Shown here: positions 51,376 to 61,788 of the stretch, piece by piece
Numbering within the stretch: position 1 is the first letter of the stretch
How the letters are laid out: each line of letters starts with the position of its first letter
Assembly (NCBI GenBank): GCA_030581615.1
Contig: JAKTTT010000001.1
Location: 558,001-622,000 of the forward strand
Direction of reading: 5' to 3'
Origin: Alloascoidea africana
Lineage: Eukaryota; Ascomycota; Alloascoideomycetes; Alloascoideales; Alloascoideaceae
Length of the DNA stretch: 64,000 nucleotides
Notes under the pieces: model-generated
The model's input: only the letters and a program-made list of their open reading frames with translations
Told to the model about the DNA's origin: nothing
Database searches by the model: none
Position numbers and translations under genes: made by a program

Positions 51376-52557
51376 TTAATCAAAAGGCAACGGCCTGGGT
51401 ATAGCTCTCAGTTGATGAGCCGCTTGCTCTTTTCTTGCTCCTATAGAACTAGGAATTTTGATCCCACAACAATCACCCCAAGTGTTTATTCCCTTAGCAT
51501 GCGAATGAACATGCCCACATTCGCTTTCTTCATGATGGTCATGTGCCTCAGTAATTCCCTCGGGAGCTTTGATTAAAGACCCAAACATAAAATGCTGGAT
51601 GATGGGAAGCTTACCTAACACCTCTGCTTTGTACATCTTGATCATTCCCTCACTAACCTTCTTCCACATCTTCACACCTGATATGTCATCGAGCATTGGG
51701 GAATGCCAGCGTAGTGTTGCTGTGGTTTTTGTCTGATTAATAAAATGAATGCAACCCATGTACATGTACTCATCTTTGAACATTTCCACAATTTCCTCGT
51801 CGTGAATAGATTTAGGCCTTAGATACTTGTGAGTGGCCAATTGTGATGCTCCAAACAAGAAAGGAAGAAAGTGATAGTCGTCCAATCCCCATACTCCATG
51901 GGATCCTGCTGGTTCCAACCAGTATAACGTCTGTAGTTTTCTCATGGTAGCAAGATATTTAACAAACACTTTGAGAACAACCTGTATGTACTCTTCTTTC
52001 TGGATTAGTCCAAGTAGCTTGAGACAAAGCAGAAAGATGAGAAAATTCAGTTCATGTCCCGAACCATAGTCAATCCGCGTTCTATTTCCCCAAGATTCAA
52101 CAAAGTATGTTTTGAGCTCTATAAGTGCTGCCTGATTTTTGTCTTCAAATGTTGGAATTGTGCTGAGTAATCTATCAGAGTCCTGCTGGATATGGTCATA
52201 AAAGTCTCGAAACTCGGGCTTCCCAAATCGAGATGTAGTCTCGTCAGCTACTGGATGTTCATCGACTATTTGTTCCACCCTGTCCAAAATGTCAAGGAGG
52301 CTTTGAGTCAAAGGTGTGACAGTAGTCTCTGTTGAAATGGGCTTGCCACGTACAGCTTCCGCAAGATCCGTTATAAAATCGACGATAAGTGCATAGGTGG
52401 GCGATTCAACAAGCTTTTGCAAGTCTGAAGCAAGAACTATTCGTTTTACCGGTTTGAAGTACTTTTTTGTGTCTGTCATTATAGTATATGTAACTGGAAG
52501 AAGATAAATTTCAAGGTCCGCTGTGCCACCAAAATAACTCCATCGCTTCACATCCAT
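51376..52557 (-). CDS. RRD2: PP2A phosphatase activator Rrd2 (PTPA, Ypa2)
   Basis: A peptidyl-prolyl isomerase that activates PP2A-type phosphatases. The 393-residue frame has no intron. Family blocks are visible: SRFGKPEFRDFYD, ESWGNRTRIDYGSGHELNFL, YWLEPAGSHGVWGLDDYHFL and RWHSPMLDDISGVKMWKKVS. The late block TWGDCCGIKIPSSIGA marks the Rrd2 rather than the Rrd1 side. The insert EAHDHHEESECGHVHSHAKG is histidine-rich. The first ATG is 52557, but homology begins at the second (52479, MTDTKKYFKPVKR), so the first 26 residues may not be translated. It is tandem with the Pet20 gene. Confidence 0.95.
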   Translation of the reverse strand: MDVKRWSYFGGTADLEIYLLPVTYTIMTDTKKYFKPVKRIVLASDLQKLVESPTYALIVDFITDLAEAVRGKPISTETTVTPLTQSLLDILDRVEQIVDEHPVADETTSRFGKPEFRDFYDHIQQDSDRLLSTIPTFEDKNQAALIELKTYFVESWGNRTRIDYGSGHELNFLIFLLCLKLLGLIQKEEYIQVVLKVFVKYLATMRKLQTLYWLEPAGSHGVWGLDDYHFLPFLFGASQLATHKYLRPKSIHDEEIVEMFKDEYMYMGCIHFINQTKTTATLRWHSPMLDDISGVKMWKKVSEGMIKMYKAEVLGKLPIIQHFMFGSLIKAPEGITEAHDHHEESECGHVHSHAKGINTWGDCCGIKIPSSIGARKEQAAHQLRAIPRPLPFD

Positions 52558-52734
52558 ACCTCATCAATTATTACTTCATCTACACCCAAACAATCTTGCG
52601 TTTGAGTGGGCTATTCTATCGTGACATTGTTCTCTCTCTTCCTAGAGCTCTATATAACTGACTATGTACAATGAGCATTAATATATAAATATACTTAAAA
52701 AGCCAAAAATGCAGAGTGTATATAATAAGTCAGT

Positions 52735-53598
52735 TTACTTCTCCTCGTCTTTATTGATCGTTTTGCGGAAAGGTCGTCTTCTCATGACCCGTTTCCTATT
52801 TTTGCCTGCATAAGAGGGACTAAAGTTGTCAACAGGCACTCTTATGTATCTGATTCTTCCCCTTGTCTTTGAATATGCTTCTTCATTTTCTTCATCGTAA
52901 GGTTCCAGTTGTAGCTTTTTGAGGTGCTGCATTTCGGGATCTTCAGTTGGCTCCTGGGGCAACTGATAGGGCCGTAAACTATTACTGAGCTTTTTGGGAA
53001 CATTATTCCATTCGGGGTACAATTCTATTCCCGTGGCGGATGAACTCCATCTGTTGGGTGTTGACACATCTCTAAAAGAGTCGTCCAACGAGAGATAAGA
53101 GGATGGTCGGTAATCTTGTGGTGCCGGCTTGACGATAGCAAGAGGTCTATAACCAGAGAAAAACGACTCCGAAAGAAATTCTAAATAAAATGTGTTAGGC
53201 TTAAACCCTTCCAAACTTTAGCAGATTTCAAAAGAGATTTTACCATTTTCGCTGACATGATCTGTTGGTGGGGCTCTTGGAAGCCAGGAAAAGTCGGCCT
53301 CAGGCTCCTTTTCACTTGTGAGGTTTTCTATATTCTGATCATTTGTGGTTTTGTTCTGTAAATCGTTATCGGCACATTCACCCTTTTTCGAACTATTTTG
53401 GGCGGCGATGTTTCGGCTGAGTTTCCCGCGTCGGAGAACTGGAGGTGAAGAGGAGGAGGAAGAGGATGAAGAGTGTCTCATCTGGTTCGGTTGTTGCGAC
53501 CGAACCGAAGACAGCCTGGTACATGTAGCAAAGACATTAATCCCATTTGACGATCTGCTGGCAGATCTAACACTGGGGAGCACTGTTCTAGTGAACAT
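52735..53598 (-). CDS. Mitochondrial Pet20-family protein, two exons
   Basis: Exons 53244-53598 and 52735-53180 give 266 residues. The 63-base intron has donor GTAAAA, branch CCTAAC and acceptor TTTAG. The N-terminus (MFTRTVLPSVRSASRSS) is basic and serine-rich, a typical mitochondrial presequence. Across the splice junction the protein reads SWLPRAPPTDHVSENE then FLSESFFSGYRPLAI, the WLPR-P-T ... GYRPL signature of the Pet20 domain. Saccharomyces members are Pet20 and Sue1; Sue1 is needed to degrade unstable cytochrome c. The C-terminus is basic (RKRVMRRRPFRKT). The family is from memory of the signature, so the exact orthologue is open. Confidence 0.8.
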
Positions 53599-54511
53599 TC
53601 TATTGTGCGATCTGGATACTGTATTGGCGTGAAGGCAAAGTCATGAACAAGAATTAGAAGATTTTAGATTTGCGATGTCTGGATGTATGGGGACGTGTCA
53701 CGTGAGTATTTCAGGTATTATATTGCTTTGTAAATGGCCTTTGCACTCGAAAGCTGAACTAGTCTCAAGATGTCAAGCAGTACAAAGCATTTGGTGGACT
53801 GTTAGGACTGGTGTCAGACTTTGCCGCCAGGGAAAGAAGGTGTTTATCGATGATATGAAATGTTTGGCAACAAAGATCTGTTGTAACTGCGTCAATCGGT
53901 GCTGGTTAGTATTATTTTCCTTGTTTCCAACGACGCTCGGATAGAAGTAATAAAATGCAAATCCGAAAAAAAGCTGTAAACTGGAGGATATTTTTGCCTG
54001 GGTCATCTTGCGATAGATCATGTTGCGTTGCCTATCTGCTACGAGCTGTGTAAACATTCCCTGTTCATAGCTGAAGGGCCAGGCGACTATGGGCATCTGG
54101 AAAACAGACCCATTTGTGAACGTAGATAGAACTCTGCAGGTGTTATTTACTTCCGACTGTCATTAGGAAAAAAGAGTCTTTGACATGAGTTTAAGACCTG
54201 AGATGAGAATTGTAACAAAAAAATAACTTTCGCGGCCATGATGATCCGCCGAACTATATTAATCATACCTCGAAAGGGAATAATTATACTATTTTTTGGA
54301 TGCTGTTGTACCAAATGTGACAACTCACTTCTGTTCAATGATTGTGCTATAAAACGAATATCGATTGCAAGAGGTACTAAAAGTGATAGGCTAAGACCAC
54401 GCAAACTGATGACATAGACTTCTGCTAAAAAATACTTGAACGACTGAACTTTCCTAACATACTCAAAAACCAAAGAAAAACTGGAGTGTGGGGAGAAGAA
54501 AAACTGGAAAA
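53599..54511. other. Spacer with one doubtful small frame
   Basis: About 900 bases between tandem minus-strand genes. It contains a CACGTGAG near 53699, a perfect TACTAAC on the minus strand near 53907-53913 and the frame at 53773-54096. No definite gene. Confidence 0.5.
53773..54096 (-). CDS. Small hypothetical membrane protein, doubtful
   Basis: 107 codons from an ATG (MPIVAWPFSYEQGMF), with a polar stretch of about 30 residues and one likely membrane helix (LQLFFGFAFYYFYPSVVG) near residues 43-60. A perfect TACTAAC lies inside the second half and a CAG follows 18 bases on, so the true gene, if any, may be spliced there. No family was recognised. Confidence 0.3.
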   Translation of the reverse strand: MPIVAWPFSYEQGMFTQLVADRQRNMIYRKMTQAKISSSLQLFFGFAFYYFYPSVVGNKENNTNQHRLTQLQQIFVAKHFISSINTFFPWRQSLTPVLTVHQMLCTA

Positions 54512-56011
54512 TTATCGATTGACCGTGTTATCCTCGGGATAGTCGATTGTAATCCCTGTTATTGTGGTAAGTGTCTGCTTGGATTGATTGTATTCAATTT
54601 CTGCCATCTTGTTGTCATAGATCAAATCTGAGTCAAGCAACTTGGAATTCACTTTAGAATCAGGCGAGCGAGCATCCACTTTATCTTTACGAGACGTGGC
54701 TTCTCTTTTCCTCTTACAGGGAAATATCTTGGTTAGGCATGAGTTCCAGCTACTATCTTTCTTTTCCTCGAAATGTGTCTTTTCCTGTGAACAGCTACCC
54801 ACAGGAAACGGATCATATGTTGCGCGCTTTACCTCTGGCGTCACTCTGGGATCATTATCACTTGCCTTATCACTCCCTTTATAACTTCTTTTCGAGCCAG
54901 AATCTCTCAAGCCGCTCGTCTCGCTTTTCATATCAGGAGAATCCATATTCATGCATCTCAGTCTCATATTCCTATTGTACTTTCCATACTCATCAATTGA
55001 CTCAAAGCTTCTTCGCCGGCTTCTATAAAAAGTTTGTACCGCATCAATGTTAAAGTCATAGTCGCGCTGACAATCTTTTCTCCAATCTTCATAAAATGCA
55101 GCTGAATCTCTATTTTGTCCGTATCCCTCTCTCTCGAGATATATATTGTCAACAAGGCTGTAAGGCCCATATGCTTCATCATCAGATTCAGGTTCAATGT
55201 AGAAAGAAACTTGCTTTCTGCTATAACTGTTGACAGTTATAATCTCCCTCCCAACTTTTAAAGTTTCAATCGATGATTCCTTGTCCAATTCCTGGGTGAT
55301 ATAATTTTGATCATGGTGAAGTTTAAGATGATGATGGATGTCGCTTCCTAAAGAACTATTCTTATCGCTCCTTGAACGAGGCGAAGTTTGCTTATTTCCT
55401 TTCTCTTTTTCATCCCGCATGTAACCTGTTGCGTCGGAATAATTGGTGTACATTTTCTTTTGTTTCTTCAATCTAGCATGCTTTATGGATTGATTATTCT
55501 TTCCTGTGCACTTTCTCATGACCTCGTGAGCCCAATGTCTCAAAATTGACCCGCAACTGAGAGAAGGAATGGAATTAAGGGCTCTGTCTGAGCTTATGCG
55601 CTGTCTTATAGATTTTGTCCTTTGTATTTCTTGGGGGCTTATGACCGTTTCTGAATGCCTCCGGAAGCTCATATCAGGTAGATCGTTTGTGGAGACATAC
55701 TTCACTTCATTAGAGGTTGAAGAGGCATATATTGGCCAGGTTCTTGGCTTGTTCCTGCTGTTACTATCAGAGGAGGCTTTCAACATAGAAACACTGTTAG
55801 AATTGTCTCGGATATTCATCGCCTTTTTACCAATAGGGGTATCTTTTGAAGAAAATGTGATGAAGGGACGAGAATCGCTTATTTCCTCCTTTTGAGACTT
55901 GCTTTCAATGGAAGGAAAGCTCTCCACACCAACAGCTGTGAACCTCATCTTTGGAATCTGCATGCGATTGGGGTTTTCGCACAACACAGCGGTGGTGCTC
56001 GTAGAGATCAT
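54512..56011 (-). CDS. Hypothetical Ser/Lys-rich protein
   Basis: A 499-residue frame from an ATG at 56011 with no recognised domain. It is polar throughout: Ser, Lys, Asp, Glu and Asn dominate, with a histidine patch (DIHHHLKLHHDQ, about 225) and a tyrosine/aspartate-rich segment (about 270-320). Residues 150-190 are basic (MRKCTGKNNQSIKHARLKKQ). There is no signal peptide and no membrane helix. The frame is open 15 codons upstream of the ATG to a possible acceptor (GGCTAG before 56056), so a 5' exon is likely. A GAT-rich ATG cluster near 56155-56162 with donor GTAAAT is the candidate, but phases are not cleanly resolved. It is probably a fast-evolving lineage-specific regulator; I do not assign a function. 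Confidence 0.75.
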   Translation of the reverse strand: MISTSTTAVLCENPNRMQIPKMRFTAVGVESFPSIESKSQKEEISDSRPFITFSSKDTPIGKKAMNIRDNSNSVSMLKASSDSNSRNKPRTWPIYASSTSNEVKYVSTNDLPDMSFRRHSETVISPQEIQRTKSIRQRISSDRALNSIPSLSCGSILRHWAHEVMRKCTGKNNQSIKHARLKKQKKMYTNYSDATGYMRDEKEKGNKQTSPRSRSDKNSSLGSDIHHHLKLHHDQNYITQELDKESSIETLKVGREIITVNSYSRKQVSFYIEPESDDEAYGPYSLVDNIYLEREGYGQNRDSAAFYEDWRKDCQRDYDFNIDAVQTFYRSRRRSFESIDEYGKYNRNMRLRCMNMDSPDMKSETSGLRDSGSKRSYKGSDKASDNDPRVTPEVKRATYDPFPVGSCSQEKTHFEEKKDSSWNSCLTKIFPCKRKREATSRKDKVDARSPDSKVNSKLLDSDLIYDNKMAEIEYNQSKQTLTTITGITIDYPEDNTVNR

Positions 56012-57179
56012 AGAGCCAATGATTGTTTGAGTTTGAGCGAAGTTGCCGTCGACCTTCTAGCCAGGGAGGAAAGATCAGGAAGTCAGGCACGATATATATC
56101 AATATCTTTAATTTTGATCTAATTTCAAATTTACCGATATAAATTTCATCTTCATCCATCATGAAAAGTTAAAGAACAATACATTTAGTGTTTCCTAACG
56201 TCCTCTTTCAAGGGCATACTACTCTCAGATCCCAGCTTGGTACACAACATGCATATTCGTATCTAGATTATTACCTGATCTGGAATTCCTGACCGACCGG
56301 CCCCATTCTTTGTTCTTCAGAAGTGCATAGGTAGGCACTTTAGCTATGATTGTTGAGCTGCGATGCAGTTCCCAAAGTACCCGCTGTCTATTCTTTGGTT
56401 TCTCTATACATCATATTTGTAGATTAAATTGACGCCAAACCCACTTTTTGCTTTCTCAAAAGGGAAACAGTTTCTGAAGAAACCAATGCGTATTGGCCAA
56501 CAAAGACTATCAGCGATAGTGAACACTGGATAAAAGCTTTAATTGACGATTGGTTTTACAGTCAAAACTAAGAGCATGGCCTATGGCATATTACAAGAAA
56601 AAAGGATGGAGCATATACTTGAAATCGAAACCATGGTAACATCACTTTTTAGATCCACCTGAGCTGTCAACAGTCCTAAAGAGTTGTTCCCCTGGTAAGC
56701 AAGCTCCTCTTTGACCAGGTTCCGATAAAGGTTGAATCTATTTGAAAGGTAGTACCAGATGAGACAAGAACAATAATCCGCCGATATTTCACAATATAGA
56801 AACAGCAAGGATTTGCTCTCAATAATCAATTACAAGAGAATAAGAGATATCCCGAAAGAACATCAAAATCGGCTGGCAGGTTTTAAACTAACAGAATTTA
56901 CTTCACGGACCTTATGATTCGAAACCAAAGCAAACAGCGGTATTGATCTAAGAAACCGAATACAACTCCGATGTAAGGCTTCTCCGGTTGCAACAGGCCA
57001 AGGATTAGCACACCTAATATTGATCCTTTGACAGCCAAGGTACAGGTTGTATGCTGTAATATTCCAAGCCATCAAACATCGTGCCTAAAATACCATTATG
57101 ATTGTCTTTAACAAACTTATCCACAGCAGAATGCGTTGATTATATGAAAACTTTCCTATTAAAATTAGATTTCAAAGAA
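56012..57179. other. Spacer with unresolved coding-like frames
   Basis: 1.17 kb between the hypothetical gene and TIF6. Minus-strand fragments near 56440-57110 give coherent peptides (LYRNLVKEELAYQGNNSLGL; then RIGFFRNCFPFEKAKSGFGV; a hydrophobic GSILGVLILGLLQPEKPY), but they overlap in competing frames and I could not fix one gene model. Confidence 0.4.
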
Positions 57180-58067
57180 TCAGCTATATGTTTCAATTAA
57201 TGTGTCCCTTAAATTGGTGGATATGCTCTCTGGCTGGGCATCTTGTAATCTGAAAATGGACTCAATAACGCTCAACTCTGGAGCTGTCGTATCCAACCCA
57301 GCGACTCCCAGCCAGTCATTAACAACGATCCCAGCTCCAACCACAGAAGAGCCCCGATTAACTGTGCCTGCCACAATGGGGACTTGGAGCAGCGACGAAA
57401 GCTCTTCTTGATCTAAAACCGGAGTTTGTGGGTGAACCAATCCGCCTCTATTAGATAAGGCGCAGTAACTTCCCACAAGTGCGTTCCCAGCGATGGTCTG
57501 TCTGAAGACTTCAACACCCAGGACGTCTGAGATCAGCTCCTCGGTTTCTCTTTCGATATCAGGATGTACCAATGCAACATAATCATTACAGCAGATGGCA
57601 TTTCCAAGAGCAGATAATCTCTCTTCAACTCTTTGGATTTTGACACTGTCGGGGAGACTGTTTCGCAGATGTTGTAATTCCTGATCGGTTGTTTGCGATG
57701 GCACCAACAAACCTCTTCGGTTTCCAGCAGTCATTCTGCCGATTATTCGTGTGCCGGCAATAGTGGCATGTGAAATTGGTATAACATCTCCTAGCTCTGC
57801 TTCAAAAGCACTATAAAAGTTCTCGGAACCACCTACTGCAACCAAGCAATAGGAGTTGGTTAACTTTGAAAAGACACCGACGCTATCAACACTGGTTAGT
57901 TTTCAAACCCCACCTATTACCACAACCTTTTCGTATAGGTGCAGATGTGTAACTACTTTGTTTAACATACTCATTGGAGTTTTCAAACTTTTACATAAGT
58001 TAGTAATCTGCTTAACAATTTTGTAGATCATAGTGAAAAAAATGCTTACCTGTGTTCTTGTCGCCAT
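57180..58067 (-). CDS. TIF6: Translation initiation factor eIF6 (Tif6), three exons
   Basis: An anti-association factor that loads on pre-60S subunits and is released by Efl1 and Sdo1. Exons are 58050-58067 (18 bases, MATRTQ), 57971-57987 (17 bases, FENSN plus two bases) and 57180-57882. The total is 245 residues, the same length as yeast Tif6. Introns are 62 and 88 bases, with donors GTAAGC and GTATGT; intron 2 has branch AACTAAC. The splice restores the universally conserved start [20 protein letters not shown]. The body matches Tif6 almost without change ([40 protein letters not shown]-type block, [19 protein letters not shown]). The 17-base middle exon is notable. Confidence 0.97.
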
Positions 58068-58659
58068 TCTTAACAAAATCTGATAATGTTTGAAATGCAA
58101 ATAGAATGAAACTAAAAACAGTCAAAGTGTAGTTGTATGTTACAGGTCTATGATCAGAAATCTGTGTTGCACTAGAAATCAGGAAGATAGAAAATTTATA
58201 ACCAAAAAAAAAATCTAACAGATGTCAGCGTTGTTAGTAACCTCTGACATAATCCATTAATGCCTGGTTTCCAAATTTACCCTTTGTGTAACTATCAGAA
58301 CGGGTACCTGTGACTCTATGAGTCAAATCTAATCATAGAATCTCATTCTCTAACATAATAATAGCAGAGGCGTCATTTCTTCTCAGGATTATTTATCTGT
58401 GAAGGTACTGCTATGGGCAGTGAATCCTGATAAATTTTAAAAGCACACGATTCGTAAAATTGTCATTTCTACAATAAAGTACCATCCAGGAACAGCTTCT
58501 ACTAGCTATACTCAAGAATAACGACACTCATATTAAGTAAAACTAACTAATGCGAAAAACTCCAAGTATTTACAATTAAAATCCCATTATACTATATGTG
58601 TCAATAAATACAAAGCAAGTCAATAATTCAATTCACTTTCAACCCTTTCCTTCAATTGT
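58068..58659. other. TIF6 promoter and HSP104 3' spacer
   Basis: 592 bases of AT-rich sequence containing the 5' region of TIF6 and the 3' end of HSP104. No RNA gene or repeat was recognised. Confidence 0.55.
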
Positions 58660-61341
58660 TTAGTCCAAATCAACATCATCATCATCGTAGTCCGACTCAT
58701 TGTCAGAGTCAACATCCATGACTTCATACTCAACGTTACCTTCATGATTCGGGAGCACCTCGATACCATTTGTACCCAGGACCACGTTTACAGTCTCTTG
58801 ATCTTTGATCTGCCCCCGAAGAATAAGAACAGCAAGCTGATTCAAAACCGTTGCCTGTATCAATCTGTTTAGAGGACGAGCGCCAAGGTCTCTTGAATAG
58901 CCATTTTCACAAAGGTAGTCAATAGCTTCATCGCTGATACTGAGTTTGATATTCTTGTTATTAGAAATAAATCGTTCTTGAATCTCCTTTAGGCGGATGT
59001 TGACAATCTTCTTTATCGCCTTGTGTGAGAGCCTGTTGAACACAACAATTGAACTGATACGGTTAAGGAATTCAGGTCTGAAATGCGCTTTCACCGCTTC
59101 CATAACCAGTCCTTTGGTTATGTTGTCAACCTTCGAGCCTGAGCTCTTGTTAATGAATTCAGCTCCCAAGTTTGATGTCATTATGAAAACTGCATTGGCG
59201 CAGTTTACCAACTTGCCGCTGCTGCTTGTGACTCGTCCATCATCAAGAATTTGAAGCAAAACTGTCAGAACATCAGGGGATGCTTTTTCAACCTCATCAA
59301 ATAGAACTACAGAATAAGGATGTCGCAAAAGTGCCTCAGTTAAGATCCCACCTTCTTCATATCCAATGTAGCCTGGAGCAGCGCCAAGTAGCTTGGAAGC
59401 CGACCACTTTTCAGATAATTCCGAACAGTCAATCCTGATCATTGCCTTTTCGTCGGAAAAGAGGAAACCTGCTAATGTTTTGGCAAGCTCGGTTTTTCCA
59501 GAACCAGACAACCCCAGAAACATGAAAGAAGATGGCGAATTGGGGTTGCTCAAACCAGACCTTGTAAGCCTGATTGCGTTTGCAACTGCTTTCACAGCCT
59601 CAGATTGACCAACAACCTGCTTCGACATTTCCTTTTCCATATTTATCAGCTTCGCATTCTCTGCCTGTGTTAATTTCGAAACAGGAATGCCAGAAAGTCT
59701 TGCAGCAGTTTCAGCAACCTGTTCAGCTCCAACCAGATCCTTCAGCATCTTGCTGTTTGCCACTTCTGCCTCCTGTTCGTCTTCCAATTCGCTGATCCTC
59801 TTTTTAATGTCAGGGATTGCAAAGTATCGTAGGTCTGCAGCCGCAGCAGTATCCCTTCTCCTTTCAGCATCTTGAGCCTTGATTTCCAACTCGTCCAGCT
59901 TTTGTTTCAAATTGTTCAACTCTTCATGGCCTTTCTTTTCTTCGTCAAATCTTTCTCTTAGAGGCTTCAATTCTTCTTCAATACTGGCAGCCTTTTGACG
60001 AGCCAAATCTAGGCGCTCAGAGGTTGACTTATCAGCGCCTGCATCCCTCTCCAGAGCCTTGATCTCGACTTGAAGTAATTGAAGTTGTCTCTCCAATGTA
60101 TCCAACTGTTCTGGCTTGGAGTCTCTTGCAACCGCAACAGATGCAGCGGATTCATCTATCAGATCCACGGCTGAATCGGGAAGTTTCCTATAGGTGAGGT
60201 ATCTAGAAGCAAGTTGGGCTGCCGTTACCAGTGCATTGTCTAGAATTCTCACGCCATGATGAAGCTCGTATTTTCCTTGTAGACCTCTAAGAATCGCAAT
60301 CGTTTCACGAACAGTGGGTTCTGGAATGTCAATCTTTTGGAAGCGTCTTTCAAAAGCTCCATCTTTCTCAACGTACTTTCTGTACTCGACAACAGTTGTT
60401 GCACCAATACAATGAAGGGTACCTCTAGCGAGCATTGGCTTTAATAGATTTGCAGCATCTGACTTGCCATCTCCCATTAACATATGAATCTCATCGATGA
60501 ACAAGATAATCATGTCTTTTGACTCTTCAATTTCCTTCAAGACCCCCTTGATTCGTTCTTCGAATTCACCTTGGTATTTGGCTCCAGCTTTCAATGCTCC
60601 CAGATCAAGAGAGAAAAGCCGACAGCCAAACAAAACATTTGGAACATCTCCATCAATAATTCGTTGGGCAACGCCCTCGACCACACTAGTTTTGCCGACA
60701 CCAGGATCACCAATTAGACATGGATTAGACTTTGTCCTTCTTGCAAGCACCCTAATGCAGCGCCTAATTTCTTCTTCACGACCGATAACCGGATCTAGTT
60801 TCCCCTCTCTGGCCTTCTCTGTTAAATCGATGGCATATTTTGATAAAAATTCGTACTGCTGAGAGGTATCTGCTTGTCGACTGTCGATTCGTTTGTTTCC
60901 TCTTATGGCCAAGACCTGCGTCTCAAGAACATCAGGCTTCATAGAGTTTTCCTTTAGGATTGCTTGGATAGAGGAATCTTTGAGTAAACCCAGAACGATG
61001 TGATCCTGTCCAATGAAACCGTCCTTTTGACTCTTTTTGATCTTTTCAATGTCCTTCAGTAACGTAGCTGTGGCATAAGAGGCCGATATTTCAGAAGGTG
61101 CGGGGGTTTGTGAGGGCAACCGAATAAGATGCCGATTGATTGAGCGGTTCAATTGCTGGTAATCATATCGTGCTTTATCACATAGAACGTGAATGAACGA
61201 TGGGGAACCATCGTCATCATCAGGAGAAAGTGCCGCTAAAAAGTGAATCGGCTGAAGTTGCGAATGACTGTGCTCTTGTGCCAACTCTGTAGCACCGGTA
61301 ATTACTTTAAGAGCTCGGTCTGTAAACTTTGAACTGTCCAT
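58660..61341 (-). CDS. HSP104: Heat-shock disaggregase Hsp104
   Basis: A hexameric AAA+ disaggregase that, with Hsp70, extracts proteins from aggregates and fragments prions. From the ATG at 61341 the protein has 893 residues (the frame upstream starts at TTG). An N-terminal Clp_N domain is followed by NBD1 with GDPGVGKT (about 216) and the Walker B ILFIDEIHML. A coiled-coil middle domain (about 400-540, LERQLQLLQVEIKALERDAG) precedes NBD2 with GLSGSGKT (about 615) and VVLFDEVEKA. The C-terminus is acidic and ends DDDDVDLD, like the DDLD end of yeast Hsp104 that binds TPR co-chaperones. HSE and TATA elements lie upstream. Confidence 0.98.
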   Translation of the reverse strand: MDSSKFTDRALKVITGATELAQEHSHSQLQPIHFLAALSPDDDDGSPSFIHVLCDKARYDYQQLNRSINRHLIRLPSQTPAPSEISASYATATLLKDIEKIKKSQKDGFIGQDHIVLGLLKDSSIQAILKENSMKPDVLETQVLAIRGNKRIDSRQADTSQQYEFLSKYAIDLTEKAREGKLDPVIGREEEIRRCIRVLARRTKSNPCLIGDPGVGKTSVVEGVAQRIIDGDVPNVLFGCRLFSLDLGALKAGAKYQGEFEERIKGVLKEIEESKDMIILFIDEIHMLMGDGKSDAANLLKPMLARGTLHCIGATTVVEYRKYVEKDGAFERRFQKIDIPEPTVRETIAILRGLQGKYELHHGVRILDNALVTAAQLASRYLTYRKLPDSAVDLIDESAASVAVARDSKPEQLDTLERQLQLLQVEIKALERDAGADKSTSERLDLARQKAASIEEELKPLRERFDEEKKGHEELNNLKQKLDELEIKAQDAERRRDTAAAADLRYFAIPDIKKRISELEDEQEAEVANSKMLKDLVGAEQVAETAARLSGIPVSKLTQAENAKLINMEKEMSKQVVGQSEAVKAVANAIRLTRSGLSNPNSPSSFMFLGLSGSGKTELAKTLAGFLFSDEKAMIRIDCSELSEKWSASKLLGAAPGYIGYEEGGILTEALLRHPYSVVLFDEVEKASPDVLTVLLQILDDGRVTSSSGKLVNCANAVFIMTSNLGAEFINKSSGSKVDNITKGLVMEAVKAHFRPEFLNRISSIVVFNRLSHKAIKKIVNIRLKEIQERFISNNKNIKLSISDEAIDYLCENGYSRDLGARPLNRLIQATVLNQLAVLILRGQIKDQETVNVVLGTNGIEVLPNHEGNVEYEVMDVDSDNESDYDDDDVDLD

Positions 61342-61412
61342 TGTAGTAGAAAATGTATGCAAATAGTATCAATTGGTTTGTGAGAAGAGGAAGGAAAGGC
61401 AAGCGAGTCTGC

Positions 61413-61491
61413 TTTATATAGCTCCTGATTGCGATGGCCTGGGCTGATCTGGCACTCCCCAGAGCATTCTAGAAATTACTGTTGTCACGTG
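61413..61491 (-). promoter_or_regulatory. HSP104 promoter elements: TATA, HSE, E-box
   Basis: Reading the minus strand, TATATAAA lies at 61413-61420, about 75 bases before the HSP104 start. A tail-to-tail heat-shock element pair TTCTAGAA lies at 61467-61474 and a CACGTG at 61486-61491. This fits Hsf1 control; the E-box may also serve the divergent gene. Confidence 0.6.
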
Positions 61492-61788
61492 ACCTGTCAC
61501 TTGGTGCGTGTTTCGTCTTCTATTCCTCTTTTCCGTTTGTTATTTGCTCTTTCTGACCTTTGTTGACACTTCTTGTACATTTGGTCACTAATTTGCAATC
61601 AGCAAAGGACGGTTTTGCCGTTTCTCCGTCATTTCTTGTCCATCCTAGTATTCACAGATATCTTCGAAGTCAACTTACCCTGCCCTCGATGATTAGGTTG
61701 GATGAATCCAAAACGGTAAACAGAAAACAATAAAACCTTGTTGAATAGGTCCAGTTTATTCTTCCAACATGGCTGTTTTCCTACAATA

